NCBI RefSeq assembly: GCF_048128805.1
Contig: NC_136005.1
Span: 18,688,260 to 18,752,259 of the forward strand
From: Centroberyx gerrardi
Lineage: Eukaryota; Chordata; Actinopteri; Beryciformes; Berycidae
Length of the DNA: 64,000 nt
Direction of reading: 5' to 3'
Shown here: positions 13,701 through 26,268 of the stretch, in pieces
Layout of the letters: each line of letters begins with the position of its first letter
Numbering within the stretch: the stretch's first letter is position 1
Program-made: the position numbers and the translations under genes
The notes under the pieces: model-generated
What the model saw: only the letters and a program-made list of their open reading frames with translations
Told to the model about the DNA's origin: nothing
Databases searched by the model: none

Positions 13701-16700
13701 ATAGTGTCCACCATTTCCTGGTCTGTGATGGATTCTGCTTCGGCATTGGCCTCCATCTCTCTTTTCTGCCGCAGCACTTCCTGCAAGCGCCTCTGTCTCT
13801 CTAAAATGGCCAACTCCTCTTCTCGTTTCTCTTTGGCAGAGAGGAACAGCTGGAGGAAACAACACACACCAAGATCAGGAACACAGAAATGCACCTTTCT
13901 TAACCACGGGTCCTTGTAAAATGCCACATTTGTTTTGCCCTTATTTAATTAACCATGCGACCTGACCACAAAATGATTCATTATTCACCGCAATGGCTTG
14001 GGGGGAATGAGGGCTAAATGCATACATACACTTACATCCAAGAGTTACCCAGTTTAACCACAGTCTTGTGCTGTTGGCCACTGAGTAGCAGCACTGGAGT
14101 AGTTTGTCTTATTCATGGACACTTTGACAGTAGTTGTTTGGTGAGGGGTGACTGCTTCTCGCTCACTTTCCCCTACCATATTGTTCCAACCAGCAGAGAC
14201 TCAAACCAATGATGCTCCAGTCACAAGCTCACTTCTCTAACGATTACCCACCATTATTATAGGTTATTACTACACTGATCTTTTGCTATGAAGTTGCACT
14301 TACATCTCTCTTCATCTTTTTGAGAGCCTTTCTTGCCAGCACGCCCCTGGTGTACGCTTGCAGGAGGATCACAGCGTCTCTTTTGCGCTTCCATTCTTTC
14401 CTGGCGAGGACTCCCCTGGCCTGGGCCTGCAGCACGATCACGGCCTCCCGCTCCTTCTTATACTGGTAGTGGAGCTGGCGGGAGCGGACCCTCGCTTGCA
14501 GCCGAGCAAAGCCCAGCTGGACCTAGAATCATAATTCATAATTTTCCATTTGTGGTAAGTCATGCATAAATTCTCACAGTGGTATGCATTCAAATGGTCA
14601 ATGGTGACCCACCACTTTGTAGAGCTTTCTGCCTTTGTGTCCTCTCCAGTGTTTCTGGATAACAAGGGCAGCTGCCTTTTTCCTCAGGAATTCTCTCCTA
14701 TAGAAGGCATGAAACATACAGACTTCAGGTTGAATGTCACATGAATAAACAACAGCTCATTATGCAGCTTTCGGTCCCATACCTGTGTTTGTAGCCTCTC
14801 AGGACTCTCTGGATCAAAAGTGCTTTCCCATTTAGTTCTTTCATACGCTCCAGTTCGAGCATGGTGTCATGGAAGTCCTGAGAGTAAATAGAAAAATAAA
14901 ATACAAAATATTTTTCAAATTTGGATGGACAAATATGATATTTCAATAACCATCAGCAACAAAACACTGTGTACGTATAAATGCAAGGCAGCACCTTGAG
15001 AAATATTTTTGTCTTGCCAGTCTTCCAGTCACCTTCTCCAGCAAGCACATTCTCACAGATGCTTTCACAGCATTTCTCTTTGGTTTCCTGTCAGTAAAAA
15101 AAAAAAATATTCATGACATACACAGCAAGAAAAGACATGAAGCTGTGAGGATGCTAAGCACAAAATGAAGCTTCATGCTATAACTTCCAACTCACCGTTT
15201 TGGGATTGCAGAGGGAAGTTTTCAGCAGGACGCGGTAACGTTCTAGAAACTCATCAAAGGTGTAGCGTATGGGATATCCAGCCTTCCGGATCTTGATCGT
15301 CTCCATCATGCCAGAGTAGCGGAGCTGACGTATGCACAGCTCTCTGTCAAACAGCTGAGACACACAAACACATATTCTGTCTGTCTGTTTTACTTACACC
15401 AAAATACATACAGTTTTCATATAGATTTCAAACAGTTTTATTTTGGTCGATACTGTCTCTTTCCTCACCATGGGCTTCTTGAAGTCATTGGGTTTGATGC
15501 AGCGTATGAAGTAGGGCTGGCACACAGTCAGTGTCTTCATCAGGGCGTCCAGGGACTGACGGAACTGGCCGGTCAGAGTTGGCACACGCTTCTTGCCGTC
15601 AGCCGCTTGCTATTGTAGACGGCGACAATGTAAAATTCAGTAAGTAATTATATAGAGTAACTGTATTTGTTTTATTCGAAAGATGCCAAGTGAATATACA
15701 GCTCCAGGTGTCAAAAGGCTGCACTGACCCGGAGGGAGTTCTTGGGGGTGGTGATGATCATCTTGGGGTTGGCGCTGTTCTTGACCGTAGTGGAGGAGAG
15801 CTCATTGTGGAACGCCTGCTTGAGGAGCTTGTTGGTGGAGGTCTGCACCAGCTGGATCAGATCTGAGCTGAGAGCATCACGGTTTTTCTCGAGGAAACCT
15901 CAAAACAAGAGAGAGATGAAGGTGTAGAAAAACAATGGACATCTCATAGGTCGTAGAGCGCAACGCATGTTCTTCGTTGATGGTTTTAGAAGTACCTTTT
16001 GAATCATAGTACACCACTCCAGCGAAATGATGGATCCCAAACTGTGTCTCGTAGTTGTTCTTCGGGGGAATATAGATGTTTCCTTTCCCATGGACCTGAT
16101 TCATCTTCTGCAGCATGGTGGTGTCTGTGCCCTGCAGACGAACAATACAAGAGAATTAAAACCTCCTTTGCTTTGTTAACAATACAATTTTATAATGGTG
16201 CAGGGAGGATAGTGACCTTGGGGAAAAGGCTCTCCTCATCAATGAGGGCCAGCATGTTGAGGGGCTTGCTGGCCAACACATCCAGTGTCCGCTGGTTGTC
16301 GTTGTAGTCAATGTGTGTCCAGTCAATGTTTTCGCGGGCGTACTCCTCCTGCTCCAGCTTGAAAACATGCCTAACAAAGAACTGCTGCAACTGCTCATTG
16401 GCAAAGTTGATGCACAGCTGCTCAAAGCTGCAACAGTGCAAAAAACCCCACAGCAAAAGAGGAAAGAAAAATAAATGGATTTCAGTAAAATACAAAATTT
16501 GTCCAACAGCAGCAATAGAGCTCTAATGTTGTGTGAACCGTTGAATGCCAACCTGTTTTTCTTGAAGTTCTCAAAGCCGAAGATGTCGAGCAAGCCTATG
16601 GATTGTCGGACCTCTTTGGAATCCTCAGGCAGGGGCTTGAACACCGCAGCGTTGATTTTGTCCACCACCCAGATGAAAAGCCTTCCGTAAATGGCCTGGA

Positions 16701-19700
16701 CAAAGATCACACAGGGAACACTATACTAACTAAACAACAAAACCATGAAAGCAGTCCAAATAAATGACACACATACACACTAAAAAGATAGAGAGAGAGC
16801 AAGTGAGAGGGCTCATAATAAATCATATACACTCAAAAATAAACTAAGAAAGTTGCAATTTATATTAATAATTTGGTCTTTGGATGCAAATTCTTCAAAT
16901 GTTGGTAAAGCTTAAAAGTTACTACTATACTATATGTTGATGAACATATGCACAGAAGAGGATTAGGGCCACGTGAGAAATTTATTTGAGTTCTGAGATT
17001 AATTTTATTAGATTAGATTCTCAGAATTTTGACTTTAATCTCGGATTCTCTCGGTGTCCTCCCGGGCAGGTCGCTATATGTGATTGTTTTTTGTCTGTTT
17101 TTTTAGGTATATTTTTACTTAATTATATGTTATAATAATGTGCATTTATTACTGAGATCGGTGACAGTTACTTATTACCCTATAATTAATAAAAGGACCC
17201 AAGGCAAGAGGCCTGGAGTATCTAATACTTTGGAAGATCAGATGTGATTTATGTTACTTTGACAAAGGCGTCCCTGCTGTCCATGGCCTGGGCAGAGGTG
17301 AGAGGTTTGGTCACACTCTCTCTGGCCGTCATGAAGGAGTGCTGAGTCAGACTCTTCTCCAGCGCTTTGGGATCCACCTGAGGCAAACGGACAAATACAG
17401 TCAGGGCCTCTCATCTGAACTCTCGTTTAATAATCGCTGTTATGAAAAATACATACCTCCAAAAGTTGGCTGGCCATGCTGAAGTGGGACGATGTGAGGA
17501 TGTCACAACCCTCCAGGTTATTTACTATGGTGGCTGAAATTATGCAAGAAATATTATATTTAATGGTTAAGAACTCAGCAGTTCCTATTTCATATTTGTA
17601 TGAATATAAACATAAATGTATTACATAGAGTTTGTACAATATGTATTCCATTGTATAGAATTCTCCTGACCTTCGAAGTCCACATTGCCCAGGTGAAGGA
17701 TGGCGGCGAGCAGTTTGGAAATTTCCCAGGAGTCGTTCTCTGAGAACATCAGGACCTTCAGCGCTGAGCGGAAGTGGGCGTATTCCTTGACGTCATCACG
17801 TCCCTCACAGCTGGTGCAGTTTCCCTGACAAAGACATCACTTGGTTTAAAGCTAAATATTAATACTTCTCTCATCTTGTTATCTGCATATATTATCCTCA
17901 GAATCCATCAATCAGGACTGCTTGTTATTCAGTTACAAAGTTTGCAGAAAGTATTTGAGTACCATGGTCAGGTAGTTGTACTGAGCAGCATTCCCTAGGG
18001 ACAGGATCTTCTTCTGCTCAGCTGGCATGCCCATCAGCATGTAGTAAAAGATGTGGTAGTTTCTTTCCTCAGGTGCCTGCGCGAGAAAAGAAGCTACATG
18101 TTACTTATCACATGCAAACCTGACTAGTACCATGTTCCTAGAATAATTCAGCTCATCGATTTCCCCACCTGGCGACAAACACGGGACTTCTCCAGCAGGT
18201 ACTGCTCAATGCGGGCCCCTTCAATGGCCCCGCCCTTGGTGAAGTTGATGTCGATGTACTTCCCAAAGCGACTGGAGTTGTCATTGCGAATGGTTTTGGC
18301 ATTACCAAAGGCTGAGAGAAGAGCAAACATATACATCAGGGAAATTCTAGTGAAAAGCACTTATTTATAAAGAGGAAAAGAATTCAGCTGATTATGAAGA
18401 CTGTGTTATAACAGCTCGATGGTGTTGGTGTTGGTGTTCTGTCCATACCTTCCAAGATGGGGTTGGCTTCAAGAATCTGCTGCTCTATCCAGGAGTGCTG
18501 GCCGCTCACCGCAGCCAGGAACTGCAGCATCAGCTTGGTGCTCTCTGTTTTCCCTGCTCCTGACTCTCCACTGATAGGGAAACAGAGAAGTAAGCATGTG
18601 TAAAGTAGAATGCATCTAACCTCCTTTATATGCCACGAAAAAGTACATTTTCTTGTATCTAACACAGTTTAAATGAAACTATGAAACTATCCAGAATGAT
18701 TTCTTTGCCAGAAAAAAAACTGTTGAAGAATATTTGCTGTATGTTCCTGTTGTTTTCTAGCCTCAGCATCTAAACATCCTTGTACTTTGTTACTAGACAA
18801 GAGCAGGACCTGATGACGCAGCACTGGTTCTTTCGGTTGCGGCGCATGTTGAAAAAGCAGCTGTCTGCGATGGCGAAGACATGCGGGGGCAGTTCGCCCA
18901 GCCGCCGGTCGGTGTACAGGTGCACCTGCTCAGTGGTGTAGATGGGCAGCAGCTGGTAAGGGTTGACTGCCACCAGAATGGAGCCTGTGTATGTCTGAAC
19001 ACAGAGAGGGATGTTATCTGTCACACAGCAGCACTGTTGACAAGTGTGTGCTTGTGTATAAGCAGAGGAGTCCATAAACAAGACGTTACGTTATAAGCAC
19101 ATCATCAAGCCAGTAACCCCCGGTGACCCCCTGTTTAGTCAAGGCAGTAGCAGACTGGTTACGCATTCTGATTCATTGGTGAATTATAAGCACGGGTTAA
19201 AGATTTCACAAATGGGTTACAATCATGAAAAGCTCTGTTAAATGCCAAAGTTGATAATACTATTGCCAAATGCCCGACAGCAGCAATAAAGAGAATATCA
19301 GTCCCAGTATATTTTGCCCCCAGCATCCAGCAGTAGTATTTTTATATTACAAAATGGCCTGATTCATAATTGAAGACACACTGGTGTGCTTTGATGGCGT
19401 GGCAGGGAAACACTGGGACATTCTCTTTCAACAGAGGCTCATTCGTCTCTATGGAGACAAACAACACTGTGATAAACTACAGGGCAAAGTCTAAGACAGA
19501 GAGACAATTTGCAAAATGAAAGACATGGTCGACACAGCGTTTTCACAGCAGGTTATGGGCATCATAAAACTAGGTGGTTCTGCAGTTGGTAAATCAGAGT
19601 AAATGAAAATCCAGCGAACAGAAACCTACGTAGATGACGCCTTCTTTGTGTCGCACCAGGAGGTTCCTGAGGAGCCCGGCCTCGTTGAGGTCACCCAGCC

Positions 19701-20127
19701 TTATCATGTCATCCACACCTTTCACAGAGGTGGGGTGCATGGGTCGGATGGCGTCCTCCTTCTTGTTGTTGATCTTGTGTTCCTGTATGTATGCCATGAA
19801 ACAATTAAGATCATATAGGCCTAAGCCATGGGTTTCTCCTGGAGCAGATTAAAGTAATCTCTTATGGGTTATGTACCTTTCCTTCATCGTCAATCAGCTG
19901 AAGCTGTCCAGTGTCGGTCAGCTTGACCTCCGCCCCGATCGGCACTCCAATACCAGAGTCCACCCATACAAAATCACCCTGGTTGTGGAAACATAAGTAA
20001 GTGATGAAAATAACCAGTACTGATGCTGTTTAAACTTCACCGAGTGGCATGAGCATACATGCCACACATACCTTTTTTGTAGAAATGTTTCATACTGTAT
20101 CACTCTTACCTTACTCAAATGCAGCAT
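2066..20127 (-). CDS. myo7b: Unconventional myosin VIIb, complete, 47 coding exons
   Basis: Actin motor of the class VII family; in mammals MYO7B sits at microvillus tips of gut and kidney brush border with USH1C/ANKS4B and protocadherins. The exons I joined total 6711 nt, 2236 codons plus TGA, close to the usual class VII length (about 2100-2200). Every junction keeps frame. Key motor motifs: P-loop GESGAGKT (154-161), switch [10 protein letters not shown] (203-211), switch II DIFGFE (433-438). After the motor come five IQ motifs, a short charged helix, MyTH4, FERM, SH3, MyTH4 and FERM. It resembles MYO7B more than MYO7A: short helix instead of a long one, [15 protein letters not shown] before MyTH4, [10 protein letters not shown] in FERM1. 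The start ATG at 20125-20127 gives MLHLSK then GDFVWV, matching the family N-terminus. An acceptor lies 20 bp upstream of the ATG, so a non-coding 5' exon is expected. All introns are GT-AG except one AT-AC intron. Confidence 0.96.
4009..4057. repeat. (AC)n microsatellite abutting a myo7b splice acceptor
   Basis: About 24 AC units. On the gene strand this is a TG run ending some 12 nt before the acceptor AG of exon 42. It takes up roughly a third of the 138-bp intron (3996-4133) and supplies most of the place where the polypyrimidine tract should be. Confidence 0.95.
4845..5578. mobile_element. Candidate MITE with imperfect 22-bp inverted ends
   Basis: The left end reads GACTCTAAGGCCCACATT and continues to CACT. 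The right end, reverse-complemented, reads GACTCTCAGGTCCAGATT, also followed by CACT: 19 of 22 positions match. It lies inside the intron between exons 38 and 39 of myo7b. There is no transposase frame and I could not settle the target-site duplication, so family and exact ends are open. Confidence 0.4.
5931..7588 (-). other. myo7b: myo7b exons 35-38: second MyTH4 domain
   Basis: Exons 7588-7467, 7355-7201, 6790-6637, 6086-5931, residues 1701-1896. Landmarks: [46 protein letters not shown] (formed only when the AT-AC intron is removed), [20 protein letters not shown] and [15 protein letters not shown]. The start of exon 36 follows ctgatcccag and the donor of exon 37 is CG|gtatgc. Both are needed for frame. 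Confidence 0.9.
6791..7200 (-). other. myo7b: U12-type AT-AC intron of myo7b (intron 36)
   Basis: No GT donor is available after the conserved ACLAFT segment. The minus strand reads ACCG|ATATCCTCTAC at the exon end, matching the minor-spliceosome donor ATATCCTT at 7 of 8 bases. Near the other end is TTCCTTGAC, an exact U12 branch-site consensus (TTCCTTRAC), then gtatac|CTATCCTG. Removing AT...AC joins ACC-G to CT-ATC-CTG-AAG and gives [12 protein letters not shown], the expected MyTH4 sequence. Neither a GT-AG nor a GC-AG choice does this. Confidence 0.93.
7682..11568 (-). other. myo7b: myo7b exons 28-34: first FERM domain and SH3
   Basis: Exons 11568-11395, 11100-10873, 10758-10591, 10453-10336, 8447-8321, 8172-8006, 7863-7682, residues 1313-1700. 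FERM1 is recognised by [58 protein letters not shown] and [11 protein letters not shown]. The SH3 is [16 protein letters not shown] through [17 protein letters not shown], followed by LPTLSKP. In the family this tail binds USH1C and ANKS4B. The intron between exons 31 and 32 (8448-10335, 1.9 kb) is the longest inside the coding part. Confidence 0.9.
8448..10335 (-). other. myo7b intron 31, no features seen
   Basis: A 1.9-kb AT-rich intron without exon-like open frames, clear repeats or RNA genes that I could recognise. Confidence 0.6.
11681..13478 (-). other. myo7b: myo7b exons 22-27: first MyTH4 domain with large insert
   Basis: Exons 13478-13266, 13173-13009, 12711-12412, 12274-12114, 12018-11892, 11800-11681, residues 951-1312. 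MyTH4 landmarks are [37 protein letters not shown], then [28 protein letters not shown] and PPSWLELQ. Between GDLPEP and the second half sit about 180 residues of low-complexity, basic, Ser/Thr-rich sequence. Human MYO7B, as I remember it, has roughly 60 residues here. Exon 24 supplies 100 of them as a tandem repeat, described separately. Confidence 0.9.
12412..12711 (-). repeat. myo7b: myo7b exon 24: in-frame 13-residue tandem repeat
   Basis: The exon is exactly 300 nt, phase 0 on both sides, and encodes residues 1077-1176. It splits into consecutive 13-residue units that each begin (N/D)[67 protein letters not shown], then a longer NRKTSTIPE unit and [11 protein letters not shown]. Units 1-3 and 4-6 form a higher-order 39-residue repeat. 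Each unit offers an R-K-x-S/T context typical of basophilic kinase sites (inference). Because it is phase 0, skipping the exon would leave the reading frame intact. Confidence 0.9.
13640..14877 (-). other. myo7b: myo7b exons 18-21: IQ neck and short charged helix
   Basis: Exons 14877-14783, 14697-14613, 14522-14304, 13849-13640 encode residues 748-950. Five IQ-type calmodulin/light-chain sites can be read: [64 protein letters not shown] and [18 protein letters not shown]. Exon 21 then gives about 40 residues of alternating E/K/R-rich helix. This is much shorter than the MYO7A single alpha-helix, as expected for MYO7B. It is followed by the conserved [12 protein letters not shown] segment that leads into MyTH4. 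Confidence 0.9.
14040..14250 (-). mobile_element. tRNA-derived SINE in myo7b intron 20
   Basis: On the minus strand a pol III A-box-like stretch GTTAGAGAAGTGAGCT (14241-14226) is followed about 35 nt later by a B-box-like GGTTTGAGTCTCTG (14207-14194). Downstream is AGTGTCCATGAATAAGAC (14124-14107), close to the gtgtccttgagcaagac block common in fish SINEs. The element is in the same orientation as the gene. The 3' limit is uncertain. Confidence 0.6.
14995..20127 (-). other. myo7b: myo7b coding exons 1-17: myosin motor domain
   Basis: Exons in transcription order: 20127-20110, 19978-19877, 19782-19630, 18994-18810, 18570-18449, 18311-18169, 18076-17963, 17824-17671, 17533-17457, 17377-17258, 16695-16553, 16427-16217, 16131-15996, 15898-15729, 15609-15469, 15354-15196, 15087-14995. 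They encode residues 1-747. ATPase motifs are intact: P-loop in exon 5, switch I in exon 6, switch II in exon 11. Exons 12-16 carry the actin-binding parts, including [13 protein letters not shown], the [11 protein letters not shown] helix and [12 protein letters not shown]. Exon 17 ends the converter with GKTKIFLK. Nothing suggests a dead motor. Confidence 0.93.
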
Positions 20128-20147
20128 AGTGGAAATCTGTATCCAGC
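20128..20147 (-). other. myo7b: myo7b 5' UTR part of the start exon
   Basis: The ATG is preceded by 20 nt and then by ctctttacag, a good acceptor, so the 5' UTR is spliced. A matching upstream donor, CCTAG|gtaagaattg, lies at 20834/20833. The candidate non-coding first exon therefore begins at 20834 and extends to an undefined transcription start near 21.0-21.1 kb. Confidence 0.5.
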
Positions 20148-21099
20148 CTGTAAAGAGAATGACAAAATTGTCGGCCTAATGTGTTATGTCAACACAATGG
20201 CTGCCATTTCAATCCCCTTCCAGTAACCTCACATGACAAGGCCTGCTAGGTCCATTCAATACACTTCAGAGGGATTTAAGGGTGTAGTGTGGACTCTGCA
20301 GAATACTTGATATTAATAGCAACATAGATGGAATTGCAACAATTTTGAAAGGAAAATATTCAAATGTAGGCTAACATGTGAGTAGTATATGATATACTGC
20401 TCACATTTTAGCCCACATTGTGTTTTTGCCTCTGAGGTAATTAAACCCAAACAACATAAGATTCAAAAATAGATTTTTCTGTGACTTGAACGTTATATCT
20501 CAGAAAGTATTTATAGAATCTACTTTCTTTTGGATAGGATACCTGGTGTACATTTATAAACAAATTTGTGAAACAGTATTGATTTAAATCATACCAAAAT
20601 AATGAATGTGAATATGATATTCACACATTCATGAAATAATTAGTGTAGAATCTCATTGTAAGACCACTATGAGAACTCATTAACAATCACTTGTATTATA
20701 CACCACACAACCTAATCAAGTTACCTCCTTGAAAACAATATAGATACTTGAGGCAGAGAAGGTAATTACTAATCACTTGTATATAATCACTCATTTGAAG
20801 ACACTGTTTTGTGTGTATGATGTCAATTCTTACCTAGGAATATTCTTTGGTGGTCGGCCCGGTCCTTGTGCTGGTGTAGGTCCCAGCTGGATTACCTTTC
20901 CTTGAGTGAATATGAACCAGGAAGCGAAGGGCTTTACCAGCATAGCACCCCTTTATGGCCCTTTGACTTTGCTCCTGCGAAGGCAGAGCCACCCAGTGCA
21001 ATTCTGACCAGAAGACTTGGGGCTGGGAGAGGAAGAGAACTGCCAATATACCGCATATCATCACACAGCCCAAGATACATAACCAAAGAATCAGGTTCT

Positions 21100-24048
21100 T
21101 ATTCAGTTTCTACGATTTTTTTTCTAACAATAATTTAGCATTTGTTAAACACCTATTATTAATCTGCAGGGTTAGAAATGGAGGCAGATACAAAAATGTA
21201 AAGATGATAAATGTATCTTTCACCTTACATTCAACCCACTCTGGCAAGTGCTAAAATTCATGCTGGATTTTACATTGATTGACAGGTTGAGACAGTGCTA
21301 CAAGTGTCTTGCCAGCTGTATTCCTCAGAAGAAAGGTAATCTCTATCAACTAGAAGACAGTCTGAGATAGTCTGATATACTATATTTAATTAAACAGATG
21401 GCACACAAGGGAGTCAACAACAAAACAAACTGGAGGGGCAAAGAGCAAACTAAGAGATATGATTCACATCATCTGTTCCATCAATTTGCCAGAAAATGAA
21501 GGAATCTACAGTGTCAGATTGCCTACAGCATTTTTCAATATGAGAGTAGTTAACTAACAAAATGTAGAATTTTCAAGCGCTAAAGATTTCCCAAACTTGA
21601 AAATAACAATTTGGAGGCAATTTTCAACCATGTTAACTTCATTTTCTCATCCTCCATGACTCAAACTAAAATCTGAGAAATTTCAGGTTTGTTTCCATTT
21701 TGAAATACTAATCAAAAACTCTTATCAGTTCAACACATTTACATATTACGTCATGGACTGTGCTATTTTTTCCTGTGCTCAGCTTGGTACCCAATATTTA
21801 TGAAAAACAAAATGAACACTGAACACAGGTGGTGGCAACAGATCCCTGATGCAGCTAGTACCTGTCAACTCAAATGTTTGCTAAAAATTGTAATAATTGT
21901 TCTGCCAATGAAATATGTCACTTTAACCCACTTAAAGTGATCCTTAGACATTGACATCATAGGCCGAGTAACGTCAAGACTTTCTACTGTGCTTAGAGGC
22001 AATTATGTTGTAAATAGCAGATAGTGAAGAGGACTGGAATGTCGTGTGTACAGTTTCATAGGTTCACTCTGGAGATGTGAAACTTTTGTATTAGCAGTAC
22101 AGAAGTACAGAAGTTCGTACTTTCCATATTAGTAGTATGAAAATTCATTATCCATAGGCAGACTGAGCCACAAATACTGAGAACAGACGTAAAAACTTTT
22201 AAAGGGCATAAACATGAGATGATAGATTGGTGTAACACACTGTCAAATCAATTTATATCTAAAGGAAAGAAAAAAGGGGAAACGTACAGTAGGCATCGTC
22301 ATCTGTTGGTTATACTGTAGACTTCTCATAATCCAGGTCAATCAAATGTTATCTCATGAGCAGACTAATTTCTGTGCGCGTGTTCCTTACAGGAATTACA
22401 CATCTCTTCTCACCCACTCAGCCATAGCAGATAAAAGCAGATAATAATTCTGCAATCTCATTATCTATCGTTGGGTGTGGTATGTTTGACCAACTGGGGA
22501 GGGTTTCCTTGGCACTAAAACATTGTTGTTGTTTTTTAACCATCTCTGGGAACCTGTTTCTACTTTTTAACAATAGGGAACAAAAACAATCCTAAACAGA
22601 CAATTCTTACTTCCTAAAAAGGAAAAAAAAAACTTTCATTCTTGAGTGTAAAGTGATGAGAGATAATAAACCTCTATTAACCAAACTGGTATAAAAACTA
22701 TAGACTAGAGTGTAGCTTGTATTGTTGAAGTAGCTTTACTATAATTACACAGACAAAAACAATGTACAATAGCTGGATGTTTCAGGCTCACTTCATCTCA
22801 TAACGATATCGTTACACTCTGCAAATGAAGCGCCACATCACACAGCACGAAATGTTTCATAAAGTACAAAACTTGAAAAGAACCAGGTCAATGGAAAACC
22901 AAAAGCACATTTACAGTGATTTACATAAATGCATTCCACCATTCTAATTACACAAGGATACTCTTTCTTTCAAGCACTGTACCTTTTGAAACCAAATAAA
23001 TGTACATTGTAATCACTGCATGAAATCCATTAACTTTGATGGATGATTCATAGCAGTTTTACATGTAAAGGTAACCTGGCATTATGCATATTCAGTATGT
23101 TCTCATTATCAAATAAACATCTAAGGACACAACTTATCCTTTAAGAGCATCTTTTTTTGTATATTCAGTCATTTCCATGTGCCACTTTTAGGTTTTCTAA
23201 TAGTAGTACTTTTTCTTCAACCCACTAAGGTCTTCCATAATCTTTTAGACTGAGTAGAACATATTCAAACCTAAACTTGTGGCCAATACATTTTGCCATA
23301 CTAGACGATCAAATCTGAACTTAACATAAAAACAATGTAGGGTGTTCTGAGAAAAAGGGGAAGCAGGGAAATTGACCTCTGACCCTTTTCTTTGTATGAT
23401 AAATTCTATTTTAAGATGAGTATTTCGATAGCATTTGGACAGCTTTCACACGTCCCTGTCCATCTCAGGTACACCAAGAAAATGAAGGCACAGATTGATG
23501 AAAAGAGCACAAGGGCGAGATTGAGATTAGTCTGTATACACACAGTTTGCTAAAGGATTCCTTTTAGATCATTTTGATTAACCCCATACAGTAACGCTCT
23601 GGTCCTTAATTGAAATACTTTATCACTGACATGGCAACCTGGAGTGCCACATATCACAGGACTCGACATAATATGCCATTTCGAACACATTCTCTTGAAA
23701 GAAGAGGTGAAAACAAAAAAAATAGTTACTAAAAATGGTCTCTCAGGTCTTTATAACAAAAAACGAGGGGGAAGAAAAGTGAAGGGGCCAGCCAGTTGGC
23801 CAATCTAATACAACCTATGATTCTCCACGCTCAGTACGAGCGCTGTGTCTTGAATGAGAACCTACTCCTGATGGGATTTTCTGCGTGTGAGGTTTTGAAC
23901 CCCTCCTGTCACTTCTCTCTGTCCACTCTCAGGCAGATAGGGAGGGTGCGTGAGATTGTGCGCAGCAAATCATAGCACCAAATTCTGAGCAGCTCCTTCA
24001 CCCCTTCGGAGGGGACAGCGGTGGCGTCGACAGAAGAGAAGGTCCCAC
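21100..24048. other. Spacer: myo7b promoter side and sap130 3' UTR
   Basis: About 3 kb without exons. The right part, next to the sap130 stop at 24049, is expected to be sap130 3' UTR, but I did not find a clear minus-strand AATAAA that fixes its end. The left part should contain the myo7b promoter. Only short A/T runs were seen, and no mobile element was recognised. Confidence 0.4.
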
Positions 24049-26268
24049 CTATGCCCGTTCTTTACGCTTCAGTTTGGAGGACTTCTTGACAGCACCGTTC
24101 TTGTTGAGCAGCTTCAGGACCTTCTCTTTGTGGTCGAGCACTTTCATCATGGTGTCTCTGGCCTCGGTCACTTGGTCCATCACCAACTTACAGCGCTGCA
24201 TGTTACCCTGAGGACAAACGAAAATCAAAACCACTTAAGCTGTGCAAATTTGATTGTCTTGGATAAGTGAAGAAAGCAAACATGTTGGTATAGACGACAA
24301 TTGGGGAATGGTGAGCTCTTGAGATGTCTGAGCAACACTGAGCCTCCTAGGCCTAAACTACACCTCAAAATAAGCGTGACAAAATAAGATCAGATGGTCT
24401 ATTGTGGTCTATGGTCTATTAGGCTATAAGCAGTTCACACCTTATCTTTTGACGAGAGACTGTGAATGAGTGACAGCTGAGAATTTTAACAAATGCATGT
24501 AATATTAGACTTGATAGGCCAAATAGAAATAAAAAACATGCCCTTACACTTTTCAATCCTACAATGTGTTTTGGAAAGAAATGATGACTGCACTTGTAAT
24601 TTCTACAATAAAACTAACACCAAAAGAAATTAAAAAAGAAAAAATGTTTGCAAGATGAAAAATTTGAATTTGCCAAGCTTAAAATAAAGCTGAGACTATG
24701 ATCCTCCCATATTTGATTGCACAGCAGTAGAGTGCACAGCGTATATGAGTAGTGGAAGGTTTGTGAGCATCCATTTACCCTGATATTCTGTAAGTACTGT
24801 AGCCATTTCATTTATATAGACTCAGAAGAACTTAGACATGCAGTGATGATTTCAGATAGTCCTTTGTTCATTTTCATGTATCATATTCAAAGGACAAAGC
24901 ATAATAATAAGAATTTCACTTTGTATGGTGCTAACCTGCAGGTAGTAAACTTACCTGTATAAGCTCATTGATTCGGTGGAGGTCGTCATCAGCCCCTGCT
25001 CTCTTCTTTGGAATCAGGCCCTCTTGAAGGGTGGAGAGGCGGCTGTACACATCATGCTCCAAACTCGACTATGAATAAAGCCACAGACACACAGTATTCA
25101 CGTTTGTCCAATCATTGAAAAATGGCTGGTGTTCAAGAATTACTTCACTCCAGGTGAATCAACAGACTCAAATAAATATAAATGGGAGGATTGAAGTGTC
25201 CAATAACTGAAAACAATAGACATTATTATTATTCCTAACAAAGGTCTGGGTTGGGCAGCACACCACAAAAATTACAAAAAGAGGAAACTTGTTTTCCCTA
25301 GCAAATGATGCTATTTATGTTGGCATGTGAGCAAGGAAACATTAAATCGACATATTTTGGCGTAGTTCCACATGACATTCTCTCCAACATAGAGAGAACA
25401 GAATGTGGTGAATCTTGGAGCCTGTCTGTCTTCTGAGACAAAAAAAAAAAACATACCCAGCCTATGTGCAGACCTCCCCCTTCATGATAATTTTGAATGG
25501 GCCATTACGATAAATGAAAATGCCCTATCAGATATGATATGCTTGTGTGTCTGCAGGCCTAGGCCAGAACTCACCAGCTGCCTGAGCTGTGCAGCACACA
25601 GGTGGATTTTCCAGCCTTGTGCTCTGCATGCCACTCCTCTCTGATTGGCCATATCCTGTAAGGAGCCCTTCTTCTCCTCTGAGAGAAGCAAAGAATTGTT
25701 ATCAGGAAGGAAAAGCCGCTTTAAAAAGTCATTGTGTACACAAGTTAATACAGGCAGGTGTTTTTGTCTGCACACAGAGAGATACTGACCTTTGACCCGG
25801 ATGTCGCTGTACCTCTGGAAGTGATGGTAGGCAGCCTTCCATGGGTTACGGTAGTGACGCAAAAGGGTAACAGGTGGCCGTGGCCTGACTGGCACATAAC
25901 GCACTCCTTCCTCATCTGAAACGAAACAAGCCATATGGTGAACAAGAGATGACTGGCTGATAAAATACCTGTTAAAAGTAAGACCATCATCATTGTGAAT
26001 GACTAGGGGTGGAATTACACACCAACATATTCCCTTGGAGGAGATTCGCGCCTCTCAGCCCTGCCAGTGATGGGCCTGCCGGTGGCCCTCTCCTCGTCTG
26101 TGCTGTTGGTCTCCACCATCTCGCTCTCCTCTGTAGAAATAACATGCTGCTGCTTGCGGGGCTTCTTCCTGGGAGAGGCCCCAGGGATCAGATCTCCTGA
26201 GGCGGGGGTGTTCAGGGCGGAGGCCTGGGTGGTGAGGGCTGGGGCCGACGACAAGCTCGCATTGGGAT
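24049..26268 (-). other. sap130: sap130 exons 17-21: conserved C-terminal domain
   Basis: Residues 818-1066. A basic nuclear-localisation-like PRKKPRK at 850-856 is followed by EEGVRYVPVRPRPPVTLL, HYRNPWKAAYHHFQRYSD, CRAQGWKIHLCAAQLRQL, DDDLHRINELIQ and a predicted coiled helix ending KLLNKNG and KLKRKERA. This is the most conserved part of the family and the part tied to Sin3A binding and repression. Just before it, IKQE at 805-808 fits a sumoylation consensus in the same place as the VKEE of human SAP130 (inference). Confidence 0.92.
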